From Anoplopoma fimbria (taxonomy: Eukaryota > Chordata > Actinopteri > Perciformes > Anoplopomatidae): 64,000 bases of DNA. The stretch spans positions 5,873,287 through 5,937,286 of the forward strand of contig NC_072470.1 of the NCBI RefSeq assembly GCF_027596085.1, given 5' to 3'. Positions 1 to 11,815 of the stretch are shown one piece after another. Below the pieces are notes generated by a model. It was not told where the DNA came from. It ran no database searches and saw only the letters and a list, made by a program, of their open reading frames with translations. The position numbers and the translations under genes were made by a program. Every line of letters starts with the position of its first letter. Within the stretch, counting starts at the first letter, position 1.

Positions 1-305
1 TAAATAGCAGAAACAGGAGATAGTAAATTCATTTTCATGCCCTTATTTAACTCAAAAAACACAGTAGACCTAAACCATCCAGTCCTTTAAAAGGTGTCTG
101 GTCAGTGGGAATAAAAGCAAAAAAGGGTTTGTGGATGTACTCTGGGCACTCATTGTTTGCAAACTGAATGGCTCTGTGATGGAGGCTGGATAAGAAAAAA
201 TTCTGTGAGAGGACGGACGATTAGATGCATATTGTTGCCGGATGAAAACGCCATTAACAGACCAGCCAAGAACCGTGAATACTCCATGCCAAACTGCTTC
301 TACCA

Positions 306-311
306 TTTATT
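306..311 (-). terminator. klf7: candidate polyadenylation hexamer 3
   Basis: AATAAA on the minus strand, about 4.1 kb after the klf7 stop codon. If used, it would give a 3' UTR of the length class typical of KLF7. Sequence match only. Confidence 0.25.
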
Positions 312-1710
312 ACACATAATTACATTCTTAAATAAAAACGATTCACCGAACAGTTCCTTGCATAGAGATATTACAATACCAATTTAAAAAAGGAATTATG
401 AAACAAACCAGTAACAAAAATAAATCTTTCTCATTTTTCCATAATAAAGAACATTATCGTACCCATACATCATAATATACAAATGATAAATTTGAAAACA
501 CTTTTGTACAGCGAAAAAAGAAAAGGAGAAAGACAACGGAGGAAAAAAGGTGGAGGGGGGGGACGGGGGAAGGGAAGGAGGGGAGGGGGACGGGGGGAGT
601 CGGACAGAGGACAGGAGTTGAAAGGGATCATATCTGAGAAAATGGAAGGAGGGGGGAGAGCAATGGGGGAGTGCTGGTAGAAAAAAGGGGGTTCGTTTGA
701 TTTGAAATTCAGACCCGGTGGAAACAGAGGTGGTGTCACACATAGTAATGCATGTCGTCGTCCCCCCCATCCCCCCAAGAGCTGCAGTCTGGATCTCTGA
801 CTCTCACGAGGTGGTCATGGAAAAACTGTGAAAACACACATAAGAATAACGGACAGTAGAGTGTGTGTGTGTGTGAGTACGTTCAGGATGTGCTTGTGCA
901 TGTATGTGTGTGTGTCTGTGTGTGTGTGTGTTTTTGTATGAATCTGTGTGTTCAGGGAGTGTCTGCATGCATGTCGTTTGGTGTGTGAATCCGTGTAGCA
1001 TGAGTGTGTACATTTGTGCTAAAAAAACAGCTACTATACAGACTTCGTGATCAGTGTTTCATCACCCGGGGGTCGTCGTGTGAAGTGTTGTGTACAGGCG
1101 GACGGAAAACATCACATATGCAAGTGATCTTTCCCAAAAATTCAGAGTGCAAATACAAACAGACGAAGAACACACAGGCACGGCAGAATTGACAATCATT
1201 CATTAAGATGACACCGAACTGAACCGCATCCTCCGAGACGACATGAAACAACCTTTTTTTCCAGAAAAACACATTCACATTTTGAAAATCGCAGTCTTTG
1301 AGCTCGAGAAAATTCCAAATTTTGAAATTGTCCCCGTCACTTTTGGAATATTTTTCCATGTCTTGGCTCCTTAAAGTCTCGATGAACATGAAGAACACAT
1401 TCATTGTTTGAGTCCAAAAAAATCCTCTATGATTGGTACAAGACATGAACAAAAAACGAGACACTCCAGTGCTGCACATTCCCACACATTCACAACCATT
1501 CAGTTCAACAGGAGTGTGACCCGTTGAAAAACTGAAACACACAAGTAGAGCTGCCATTGATGATACAATTTGAACCCATGGGTTAAACTGCTTATTCTTC
1601 ATTTTATCTTCCACAAGGAGAGTCTGGCTACGCAGGAAAACCACAAACCTGCTGGAATATTCCCACCTGAACTCCTTCTACAAACCAAATGCTTGTCACT
1701 TTCTATCGTT

Positions 1711-1716
1711 TTTATT
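1711..1716 (-). terminator. klf7: candidate polyadenylation hexamer 2
   Basis: AATAAA on the minus strand, about 2.7 kb after the klf7 stop codon. Sequence match only. Confidence 0.25.
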
Positions 1717-2587
1717 AACACCAACCAACGCAAAAATGGTAGCACTGATAGTGTTGAAGCTGCAACCGGATGGCCAGTGATGAGTTTTTGGTTTTCTTGA
1801 AAATAAACCAGCAGTTAAAACGTATACCAGTTGCTTTCTCCCTCCCTCATGTCTTTGCAAGTGGAGGCTTGTCACATCGGTGTTCAACATAAAAGCGAGC
1901 CTGGCATATTTGCGCGTTTAGACAGAGAGAGTTCAATATTTATGCGAAGCAGGAGCTTCTACTTCCAGAGCCGCAGACAGATCATGTCTAGATATGATTG
2001 AGCTGGAATGCATTCATACCCAAAATTGAAATGCGCCTCTGGCATACAGAGTGAAATCAATTTACTGCCTCCCTTGCCAAAAAGCAGCCTGCTTGTGTGC
2101 TTCACTGCGAGTGTTACAAGTCTTGTAAAATAGAGAATAAACACCTTGAAATAGTTGTTCCAAATCATGTCAGTAAGAATCCTGACAATCTCCTTTCGCC
2201 CGAGCTGCCTGTTTGTTTTATGTGCGCTTGAGTTGGGTCGATGATCATCCGAAATCCATTTGTGGATTAAAGACGAGACGCAGAGCAAAAACTAGATGTG
2301 ACGTGTCTCTGTTCTGTCGGGGCAAGAGCAAGATCGCCAAGGACAAATGTAAATTCCAGTTTTCTGGGAGTTCATGTATGTGTCTCCTGTGTAAGCTTGA
2401 CTCCGCTGCAGTTTCATGAGCTGATGGGGCAGTTATCATTTGCTGACGGAGCAGACTGTTCCTCCACTTACCCATTTCAGCCACCCACTGGAAACCTGCA
2501 CTCGCGACCTCCCCGCTTGGTCCAGTGCGACCAGCAAAATGCCAGAAGCTCCCAGCCGCGACTAGCTAGTTATTCCAAGTCGAGTCA

Positions 2588-2593
2588 TTTATT
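2588..2593 (-). terminator. klf7: candidate polyadenylation hexamer 1
   Basis: AATAAA on the minus strand, about 1.85 kb after the klf7 stop codon. Sequence match only; cleavage here is not shown. Confidence 0.25.
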
Positions 2594-4291
2594 TCTAATG
2601 TGAGAATGAGAATCTACCGTATCAACACAAATGTTCTTTTCATGGGCCTAGCAACATGTACAGACTTACAACAGATACATTCACATTGATTTGCTCTGAG
2701 AAGAGCCACCCAATTGATTGAATTTGTGTCTTTCCTACAAAGTCCTTCCGTGTCCATCAATCTGCATTCAGACATACATGTGTGGTCAGGAAGTCAGCAG
2801 GATGCTCTTGGATATGCATAGGGTCCGATTAGGAGAGCTGAATGCTGCTTTTTTTTTTTCTGAAATGAAGTCTGAGAGCTGCTAAATTGGAAGAGTTCTG
2901 CATGGGTGGTGCAAACAGGACAAAAAAACCCCTCCTCAGCCCGGCGGCTAGTTGGGTGCCAATCACTCTCAAAGGCGAGATCATTTCAGGCATCAACAGT
3001 AGACTCGTCTTTTTGGCTGCATCCATGTGTTCTTCAAAATGGTCTTTTAAATTGTCAAGTTTTGAACAAAAAACGAGAATCTTTTCTTAGAAACAATAGA
3101 GCCTTTATCATACATAGTGATCTTGTTTGCGTTCGGTGTGCTATCGCAGTCAGCTAGCTGCTTTGGACTTGTGCATGTGGCTGTCCGCACTTCCGACTGC
3201 ACGTGCAAGCCAGCGTTTGGTGAGTCCCGAATTGTCTCCCAGTCCAATACGGTGGGGCATTTTTTTTTTTTTACAAAAAGTTTGCAAAGAGTCAATTGTG
3301 CAACAGTTCCTGACAACAAATCGTAGGAGCCGAGATGCTGGAGAGTAAAACCGCTCTTAGGAGGCATCCAGCATCTCCTGAGACGCTCGGTGTCAGATGA
3401 CATTCTAGGAGATGAACTGCCTTTCCCAGAGTAGATTAGTGAGCCTCATCCTGTGGAAAACCCTCAATGGATGATGTTCATAAAGCAACCCAGTCCTCTG
3501 GATGACCTCAATCTGTCTTCACAGCACATCAGTGCAACACACTCCCGTCCTCAAGTCTTTGAGAAATCCAATCTAACGCTCCGTTCAAACAAGTGCTCCG
3601 ATGCCATCGGACCAGAAGGATTTATAAATGGATCCAGTTGGCAGATGTGACAAAGGTCGGATGAAAAATTGACAAATTATTATCTGTCCTATAGATAAAA
3701 ATGAATAACCCTTTGGCGATTTGTAAAGGCTGTGGCAGGTCTGAGGGAGAGAAAGTCTGCTTTCTTGCTCGCTTACCCTGTGAGATGACGCCGTTCAGCT
3801 ACTGGTGGAAAATAACTGCTCTCCTCAGCTCAAGGTTCATTCTAAGAAGAGGAAAATATACAAGCAGCACGCGGGGCATTACTGTACAACTGGTCCAGTG
3901 GTGAGCCCGCCGGTGAGCGGCGCACTGCTGCACGAACAGGGCCGACATTTTGGAAGCGTTTCACGAGGGACGACTGCTAAGACCGCGAGGACGGCTGCGA
4001 CAAACAGCTGCCGACTACAGGCACGTGGTCCACCATCAGTCGCGTGACACCCCCCTCTGAGACGCATACGAAGGGTGGGATGGAGCGTCTGTACCGTCCC
4101 TTGCAAGACATTTATGAGGTGGCCCCGTGTCACTGTAGAACCACGGACCAACTGGTTGAGCGCAGATTGACAAGACGCCGCCAGGCATGCGTCCGTCTGT
4201 CCGTCTCGGTTTCTGTCTGTAGTCAGCGTCCCACGTGTGGTGCCTCTCCATCCAGTCCAGAATCTGGTGTTCTTTTGAGTCCATCCCACTT

Positions 4292-4307
4292 TGTGTGTGT
4301 GTGTGTC

Positions 4308-4345
<38 letters not shown>
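4292..4345. repeat. (TG)n(TC)n compound microsatellite
   Basis: Short TG run passing into TC repeats with one interruption. It lies about 90 nt past the klf7 stop codon, so in the mRNA it would appear as a GA then CA tract in the early 3' UTR. Confidence 0.95.
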
Positions 4346-4347
<2 letters not shown>

Positions 4348-4436
4348 ATCCATGGTGTTGTTGTTTTTTTTCCTGCAGATGATGCTCCCTCTCGTTCCTC
4401 CACTCCGCCTCCATCCCCTTCTCCCGCTGACCTCTC

Positions 4437-4488
4437 TCAGATGTGCCTCTTCATGTGTAGCGCCAAGTGATCCGACCGCGAGAAACAC
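4437..4488 (-). CDS. klf7: klf7 coding exon 4 (end of zinc finger 3 and stop)
   Basis: Too short to appear as its own open reading frame; found by splice logic. The acceptor CTGTTTGCAG ends at 4489. The first base G completes AGG (Arg285) with exon 3, then translation gives CFSRSDHLALHMKRHI and TGA at 4439-4437. H296 and H300 complete finger 3, with contacts Arg289, His292 and Leu295. The terminal Ile matches KLF7 (KLF6 ends in Leu). A good branch-point match, CCTAACA, lies at 4514-4508, about 20 nt from the exon. Confidence 0.95.
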
Positions 4489-5717
4489 CTGCAAACAGAG
4501 AACAGCCTGTTAGGTTGTTACCAATGAAGGGATGAGGGGGGGGGTCGGGGGTCGGTTTGTTTTGTCGACTGAAGCTAAATGTTGCTGTTAGCTAGTGAGC
4601 GCTGAGCCACTAATGCACACGCAATTAGTATATGTGTAACTAATTCATAATCAGCATTTTCAGCAGCACTCCTAATGACTTCAGCTGCGGCGTGAATAAC
4701 TAGAGAGAGCCCGCAGATGGAAGATGGAGAAAAAGAAGAAGCAGCATGCAAAACATGTGCTGTAAAACGTTAGCTGTATTAGATGAATCGAAGGCTCTCT
4801 TCTGAAATCAGGCAGCATCGCTCTGGAAGTGCCCTGGCCTATTTTTCCCCTTTCCATGACGGCTTCAAAAAAATGTTTGATTATTTCAACCTGATTGCCG
4901 CAAATTGGCATAATGTACGCCTTCAGCTGGTGTTCTGTTTAACCAATGCGTGCTTACATAAAGGTGCAGCCGTCATAGGAGACCTAGATCAACAGTACTG
5001 CTGAACAAATACTACAGCTCCATTCCCCAGACGAGTGCTTTTTCCAAAAAAGCAAGTGTTGCTTTCTGTTTAGGTAATTGGGAGCTGCAAGTTCTGGTGA
5101 TTAGTGCGTTAACAAGTATTCGAGATGGAGACTTGTTTTTAAGAGTCGACTAAAGTGGTTTAGATTAATAATATTCGGGAGAAAAACGGAACAAGACTCT
5201 GCAGAATTGCCCCTAAATTGCTGCAGGAAATGTGTTTGAAATGAAGGTGGTTGCAGAATATATTGTATACATAAAGTACTGGTTGATGCCGAAATGAAAA
5301 GCCACTACATATCGCAGAATAAGTGTTAGATTGACATTTACTAAAATGAACATTTTAGAATACTCCTAAAGAAATTCCTCATATAAAATAACATTTAAAA
5401 TGCATAAAAAACTTGCCTTAATCCAAAGCGTTTACTTATCAAACGCCGGTTTGGGAGTCAGACTCCCTTTCACAGCTCTGCAACTGTTGCTTTTTTTTCA
5501 TTCATTTTGACACCAGATTCAGGTTGGCTGTGTCCACTGAGACAGAGGCAACTGTCTAAGATGTCTAGATGAATCAGTGTTTGGCCAAGAGGGGGAGTTA
5601 CACTGTGATGAGCCACCAGTCATCTGTCTTACTGTCACACCTGCATGTGTGTGCATGAGAGCGTGCACGCCAACAAACACATGTGAGATCAATGGATGGC
5701 TCAGGAGACGTGCAGGG

Positions 5718-5722
<5 letters not shown>

Positions 5723-5776
<54 letters not shown>
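5723..5776. repeat. (TG)27 microsatellite
   Basis: Uninterrupted TG dinucleotides in klf7 intron 3. Confidence 0.97.
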
Positions 5777-5778
<2 letters not shown>

Positions 5779-5952
5779 CTCGGTGAGACAGATGGTAAAG
5801 TATGAGTCACGACTCCGGGGCACGACACCAGCTGGCACACCGTGGGTCTGTCTCCTCCTCCCCTCCCCTCCCGCCCCCTCATCCTCAATCTTCCACACCC
5901 GTCTTCTCTGTCTCCCCTGTTTCCCCTCTTTCGTTATCTCAGCGGGGTGTAT

Positions 5953-5957
<5 letters not shown>

Positions 5958-6009
<52 letters not shown>
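5958..6009. repeat. (TG)26 microsatellite
   Basis: Uninterrupted TG dinucleotides in klf7 intron 3, about 180 bp from the previous array. Confidence 0.97.
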
Positions 6010-6012
<3 letters not shown>

Positions 6013-6200
6013 GGCTGGAGGGGTTGGGCGCCTTGTGACACATGACAGAGGTGGGCCCAAATTAGGGATGTGCCTGCAGGGGGGTGGTGGTGGTGAAGGA
6101 GGGGGAGGTGGGAAATCGGGGGGTGAGGAGGGAGAGATACTGTATTTACAGTCTGGCCAGCTGAGACCTGATTAAGTTGACTCTGCCTGGCCCTCTGCTA

Positions 6201-6201
<1 letters not shown>

Positions 6202-6244
<43 letters not shown>
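6202..6244. repeat. (CA)21 microsatellite
   Basis: Opposite-strand orientation to the two TG arrays just before it, so the three could pair as inverted repeats in the klf7 primary transcript. Confidence 0.97.
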
Positions 6245-6247
<3 letters not shown>

Positions 6248-7410
6248 TGACCAAGACACACACTCTCTCAGACCCATTAGAGCAAAGAACCCCAGGTGAA
6301 GAGTGCTTTCTTTGTGTCCTCTCATAATGAACATATACATGATTCAAGAGGTCACATATTCAATAACGTGCTGCCAAAGAGGCTGCACACACACACATAT
6401 AGTACATTGCTGAAACCTTTTTGACATCGTATGTCATCTTTGTTCATTTTCAGCTTCATGAATACCTAAATACTTTTGTATGGAATTAACAGATATATTT
6501 GACTTTTCTAATATTGTTAAAAACATGACATGAAATTGCAAAAGCTGCCATAAAAGAGTGTCAATTATGAGGAGGCACCATGCCAAATTATTCTTATTTA
6601 AGAAAGTATTTTTGTGTGAAACTAGTTATTTTCATTTTTACCCAGGGTTCCTTGCCGCTAAAACTGAGGTCTCTCCCCCTAGCCAACATTGCTCAGGGAG
6701 ATCTCAGAGGTGTCGGCGAGGGCCGGATCACAGACAGAAGGGTGTGTCATTAAAATAGGAATAAAGATTTTTGTGTCTGAGTCAAGCTGATCTTTTTCAT
6801 AATGGCCGTTGAATGTTTGATGATTTTGCCACCGGAGCCATGCAAATTAACATTTTGCTGTGTTTCATAATTAAACAGGAGCCAGAGTGACTAATTGGGA
6901 CGCTGAGTGCACTTTTACACCTCTGTTCAAGATTAAGGGGGTATTTTCTCATTTGTGAGGCAATAAACACGAGAAAGTTAACGATTTAGAGATGTGTTCC
7001 TGAAAGCCCTTTATTAAACCATGCACCCCATCGACTGAACAATTACAAGAATGATTTTCAAACGGATATTGTGTGTGTGTGTCTCTGCTCAAGGACACTC
7101 GGTTCTTGGGTCACGGGGATCAGACCAGGAATCATCCGGTTTACAGGATCGTCTCTCCACCACCAGGCCAGCTGAGGCTTTATTTACAGTAACACACACA
7201 CCTGTATTTTGGCTCACGGTGGCTTCCCCAAATACATTTTTCCTCTAAAATGTCCAACACACCAAAACTGGTGCATTTTCCTCGAATAAGGAATACTTAA
7301 TAAATGATTTATAAACTGTAAATATTGACTCTATTAGTGGTTTATGAATCATCATTGATCACCAATTTTCAACAAATCAGTATGGTCTATTAAAAAGTCA
7401 ACTTTTGGTT

Positions 7411-7741
7411 AAAGGGGACGCACCATGCTCATTTTCAGGTTCATACTACTATTTTGGATTTCTAGAACATGAATTCATGCTTTAATGTTAAAAAAAAATG
7501 AATTATTTTTTTCATAATGTCTGTCTGAGTATACCTTTATTTACCTTCTGGCTAAAAAGCCCAGTTTTAGCGCCTGTTTCTGTCTCTGAATGAATCTGAA
7601 TCTGTTTTCTGATCTAGAAAGTCCTCAAATAACCGACCAGGTTGTTTCATTTCACAGTTTGTGGGTTTGTAGACCCTCCAGATACCCAAACGTATGAGCA
7701 CCAGCACTGAAAAAGTGAGTTTTTATTAATACGTCCCCTTC
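7411..7741. mobile_element. non-autonomous DNA-transposon-like teleost repeat
   Basis: Begins AAAGGGGACGCACCATGCTC and ends with the inverse AATACGTCCCCTT, so the ends form an imperfect inverted repeat around AAGGGGACGTATTA. The interior (TTCAGGTTCATACTACTATTT, later AGCGCCTGTTTCTGTCTC) matches a repeat I recall as frequent in perch-like fishes. No coding content. In klf7 intron 3. The family name cannot be given without a repeat library. Confidence 0.6.
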
Positions 7742-8129
7742 AAATTAATATTCTATACCAGTGATGTGTGATAATGGGTTCTACAGCCATTTAACACCTC
7801 TGTCCCAGTGTGAAAAGCAGCCTCCAAATCAAGGCCATGTAGCATCATGTGTGGATGAAGCACTATTAATATGCTGCAAGGGGCCTAATGTGGGTATGGA
7901 GCAGAATGAGCAACCTTCGGATTCCCATTGACAGACTGAGCAGGTTGAGTCTTGCGTGTGTTGCAGAGGAGCGGCACATTAGTAATCCTGCCAGCACACT
8001 TTGAAACTGGGTCAGTACCAAACACATTTGGGTGTGTTACCAGCATCTTGTAGCGTTGCTTTACTAAACCAAACTGTGTACAAAACACAACGGGGAAAAA
8101 CAACCCGCTGTGCCAGTGGAAGTACTTCA

Positions 8130-8381
<252 letters not shown>

Positions 8382-8607
8382 TCATCCACCAATCACACGC
8401 TTATTTGCCTGCACTCCTCTGTGGTCATACGTACTGAGGTGGAGTCATGAATCCAAATATAAGTTGCCTTCAAGGTGATGTTTGGTGTGTTTTTGCAAAA
8501 TATATACGTGCAGAGATTCTATTTAAAAGATTATTTCTTTGTCTATTTTTGAGTCTGCTTTCTATTTAAGCGATAAAAATCCCAAGGTTGCCTTTTTTCA
8601 GGGGGCT

Positions 8608-8925
8608 GGAGAGAGAGAGAGAGAGAGAGAGAGCAAGGACGATGTTCAAAAGTAAGCTGGAGAAGCTCCCACTGGTCTCCGAGTCTTGCTGAACACGCAG
8701 AAGAGGAGCAAGAGGGTTGAGAGAAGTGGAGCGAGAGAAGAAGAAGTGGAGAGGGAGAGGATGAGGGATTAGAGCCAAGGTGGATGAGAGAGTGAGAGGA
8801 GGAGGTGAGATGACACCAGGAGGGAGAAGTGGAGTAGCAGAGAAGTGCTGCAGAAGTGGATTAAGGCAGAGAGGAGGCTGCAGATATGCCGGCAGGGGAG
8901 GGGAGGGGAGGAGGGGGTGGTGGTG
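8608..8925. repeat. (GA)n and polypurine tract
   Basis: A (GA)13 run followed by about 290 bp that is very rich in GA, GGA and GAAG on the plus strand. It is a long polypyrimidine tract on the transcribed-sense minus strand, starting about 280 nt upstream of klf7 exon 3. Confidence 0.85.
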
Positions 8926-9899
8926 GTGATAATTAGGCCAGTCACACGGCATAATGGCAAGGAACCCGCAATCTGCCAGCTGCGTCCAGCTCCGAAGATG
9001 TCACCTGCATCAGTCACATCCCATCTGGACCGGCGGCTCGCGGCTGAATGCAGACACGCTGGCACACTGACCAGCTCTGCTTGAGTGGCCTCGGCACAAA
9101 AACAGGCTTAATTTGTTGAATGTGATTATCAGAAGGGACACACAATCAATGGAGCGGCTGCTTGGTGGAGACGGAAAACAAGATTGAGACGAGTGAGAAT
9201 GGAATTCACTCATTGTGCGCAGGTTTGTTCACGGGGCAGAAGGTTTAGAAAAATCAATCGTGTGTACAGTGTAAATTAACTACAATTTCATGGCAAAGTT
9301 GTCCCACAATGCAAAGCTGAACGCATGACTTGCTCGAGCCCTTTTCTATCAGATATACTCAGCGAGCAGCCATGTCACGGAGCGGCCTGTTAACGGGAAG
9401 CATGTACGGTTTGATGGTGAGAAACAGAGGTGCGTTAGGTTGCAGCCGTGATGAGGTGATAAATGAACAAGTGAGAAAAAGAATGACCTCCAGGAGGCAA
9501 TGTTAGAAATGCCAAAAAAACACCCCTGATGAATACAAATTCATAACACTTGTTCAATTGTGATTAATTCTGACTTCTTTTACACCTTTAACTCCATCAT
9601 TTTTATATAATTTACATTAATTTGACACTTAAAAACTCAGCTATGATGTATGAAATTAATTTCAGTTTCAGGCAAAATATTTTTATGGCAGGCAACCTTT
9701 GCCCAGTAAACTAATTTATGTTGTAGAATTGAATTGCTTTTGGTTTGGAGACCCAAAAATGAGCTCTATCCCCTTCTATCCATCTCTGCACGTCGTATCC
9801 CTTCATACTGCCTTGCTTCCCAAAAACACTCAGAGCAGCAGGTCTGGGCCATCCCGCTCTGGCCAATGAAATTCCCGAGAGGCAGGGATGCCTGAATGT

Positions 9900-9912
9900 G
9901 TTGCCTAGCAAC
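9900..9912 (+). promoter_or_regulatory. X-box motif 1 (RFX-type), klf7 intron 2
   Basis: GTTGCCTAGCAAC, a match to the RFX X-box with both half-sites. A CCAAT box lies at 9863-9867 on the same strand, 32 nt away. Function is inferred from the motif only. Confidence 0.5.
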
Positions 9913-9930
9913 GGGAGCGAGGGGGCGGGC

Positions 9931-9934
<4 letters not shown>

Positions 9935-9962
<28 letters not shown>

Positions 9963-9984
9963 GGGAGGTGGGGGGGGGGGGGGG
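9935..9984. repeat. (TG)n followed by a G run
   Basis: About 13 TG units passing into an interrupted run of G residues, close to X-box motif 1. Confidence 0.9.
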
Positions 9985-10095
9985 GTACGTTGAAAACATG
10001 AGGAGGCAGTAGTCGGTGCAGCTGGCTGGATCTGGCAACGGCACGCCGCCATGCCACCGGCCAATTACCGAGCACGCTGGCAGAGCACGGAGGCA

Positions 10096-10108
10096 GTTGC
10101 CTAGCGAC
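10096..10108 (+). promoter_or_regulatory. X-box motif 2 (RFX-type), klf7 intron 2
   Basis: GTTGCCTAGCGAC, one base from motif 1. CCAAT lies at 10061-10065, 30 nt away, nearly the same spacing and the same order as at motif 1. The palindrome ACGGTAACCGT follows directly. Confidence 0.5.
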
Positions 10109-10154
10109 GGTAACCGTAGAGCTGTACAGGGCAAGATGGGGGGAGGGAGGAGCG

Positions 10155-10215
10155 GGTGGTGGTGGCGGCGGTGGTAGTAGTAGTGGTGGTGGTGGTGGTG
10201 GTAGTGGTGGTGCAG
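10155..10215. repeat. GGT-rich trinucleotide tract
   Basis: Imperfect GGT repeats with GGC and AGT variants, between X-box motifs 2 and 3. G-rich enough on the plus strand for quadruplex formation. Confidence 0.9.
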
Positions 10216-10318
10216 GAGGAGGAGATGGAAACGGGGGGGTGGTGGGCACTAAGAGACCAGAGCCTGCAGCGGTACATAACCACTCAGCTACCGACTCCTC
10301 CAACGATACGCTGCCCCC

Positions 10319-10331
10319 GTTGCCTAGCAAC
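10319..10331 (+). promoter_or_regulatory. X-box motif 3 (RFX-type), klf7 intron 2
   Basis: GTTGCCTAGCAAC, identical to motif 1, followed by AGAG and a C run. No CCAAT box is seen at the 30-35 nt spacing here. Confidence 0.45.
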
Positions 10332-10911
10332 AGAGCCCCCCCCCCTACTCCTTTCTCCTCTCCCTCAAGATGCCCTCCTACAAACAGGCGAGTAGAGCAG
10401 GTGCACACTCGCAAACACACATTCACGCACAAACTGGACGTGTAGGCTACTTTTTAAATACAATATTTCACAGAGTCCGACTGATTGGCAGATTTAAATG
10501 GCAATCAGGAACCTAATCCAGCGGATTAGCCCCAACTCAGCAACATAATCTGATTATGCTCCGTTACTTTGGGATTACTTTGCCTGTAAAACATATAATG
10601 TAGATTATGAAGCTATAAGTGGATTATTTCTTCCGATTTAAAGAATCAGGATTGTGGACAGGGCTGTTGTTAAAACCCATTATTTATTCTGCGTTATTTG
10701 ATAAAACCCCCATTAGCTAACACCCTTCACTCATTTCAGGCAAGAATTATGTGCAGTCAAAATGCTTTTTCCCTTTAAAATGTTTTTTTTCCTTTTTCTT
10801 TTTAGTAATCAAATACGCAATCAGATATTTCTCACCCGGTAATCTGATGACTGGGTGTTTCCTGAGTCAGTGTAATCCCATTATGTGTAATCTGTTACTT
10901 CCGAATGCTCC

Positions 10912-10919
<8 letters not shown>

Positions 10920-10956
<37 letters not shown>

Positions 10957-10957
10957 A

Positions 10958-11010
<53 letters not shown>
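10920..11010. repeat. (CA)n microsatellite with CCCA interruptions
   Basis: CA repeats of about 90 bp interrupted twice by an extra C pair. klf7 intron 2. Confidence 0.97.
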
Positions 11011-11013
<3 letters not shown>

Positions 11014-11572
11014 CAGTCACTCCAGCCTCTCAGGTGCCAGTGTTGAAGTTAATTGCATTCCCTCCATTAGCTGGAGCTGAGGCAGGGCATCCGGGTCTCA
11101 GAGGTCATTAGAGTGGCTCTCGGAAAACGCTTTACAAGGCTCCTGCCCACAACTACAGAAGTGCAAGGATGGGAGATGAGAGAAAGGGGGAGGAAGAGAG
11201 AAACAGGTTGAGTGAGAGAAGGCTGATAGATGGGGGCGAGCTGATGGAGGAATAAAGCATGGTGGAGAGAGGCACGAGGATGATGGAGACCTTGTACAGA
11301 AAGACAAACGCTTATCGTTATTACCATCAACTACGTATCAATAAACATAATTGCACTCATGAACGTCGTGATTAAATTTAAATAAGACTGAGTGACGTCA
11401 AGTATCTCATTAAGAGAACACAGCATCTTTTATAAATGTGGGCGAAATTGGTTCATTTGTATAAAAAAATAAAAAAAAAAAACAGCCAAGTGTACTTAAA
11501 AGTTGCTTTGACTTTACCAAGCCTAAATTATTGTCTCATCTGACATTATTTATGAAGAAAAAACCAATTACA

Positions 11573-11625
11573 ACATGGCCTAAAGTATATGGACACCTGA
11601 ACATCATATTGCCGTTTTGATATTT
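11573..11625. mobile_element. fragment of a Tc1-like transposon end
   Basis: The stretch with TGGCCTAAAGTATATGGACA resembles a widespread fish Tc1-type terminus (TGGCCAAAAGTATGTGGACACC as I recall it). Only one end is seen and no transposase. In klf7 intron 2. Confidence 0.45.
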
Positions 11626-11756
11626 TTTTCCTCAAATCTTTGGCGTCTGTCCAAAAATAAAGAGAGCGAGACGACAGAGCAAAACAATAAAACTCCAGAG
11701 AGGAGCATGGACAGAGAGAGGCTACGGGAAGACTGATATAAGGAGAGAACTAGAGA

Positions 11757-11815
11757 GGGAGAGAGAGAGAGAGAGAGAGTCAGACGGAGAGAGAGAGAGA
11801 GAGAGAAAGAGAGGA
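11757..11815. repeat. (GA)n tract
   Basis: Two GA runs separated by TCAGACG, in a purine-rich setting within klf7 intron 2. Confidence 0.9.

Larger units (their letters stand above)
1..4436 (-). other. klf7: presumed klf7 3' UTR and/or downstream flank
   Basis: Directly downstream of the klf7 stop codon on the minus strand. No coding exon is supported here; the largest frames (1051-1644, 396-770) have no recognisable domains. KLF7 mRNAs in mammals have very long 3' UTRs, so much of this is probably transcribed. AATAAA hexamers on the minus strand occur at 2593-2588, 1716-1711 and 311-306, but I cannot decide which is used. The segment also holds a (TG)n(TC)n repeat at 4292-4345, a purine-rich plus strand at about 530-665, and an imperfect GT-rich tract at about 860-930. 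Confidence 0.5.

Noticed and set aside
1051..1644. 197-residue minus-strand frame downstream of klf7
   Set aside because: No recognisable motif and irregular composition. It sits in the presumed 3' UTR and a second gene exon is not supported by splice sites.
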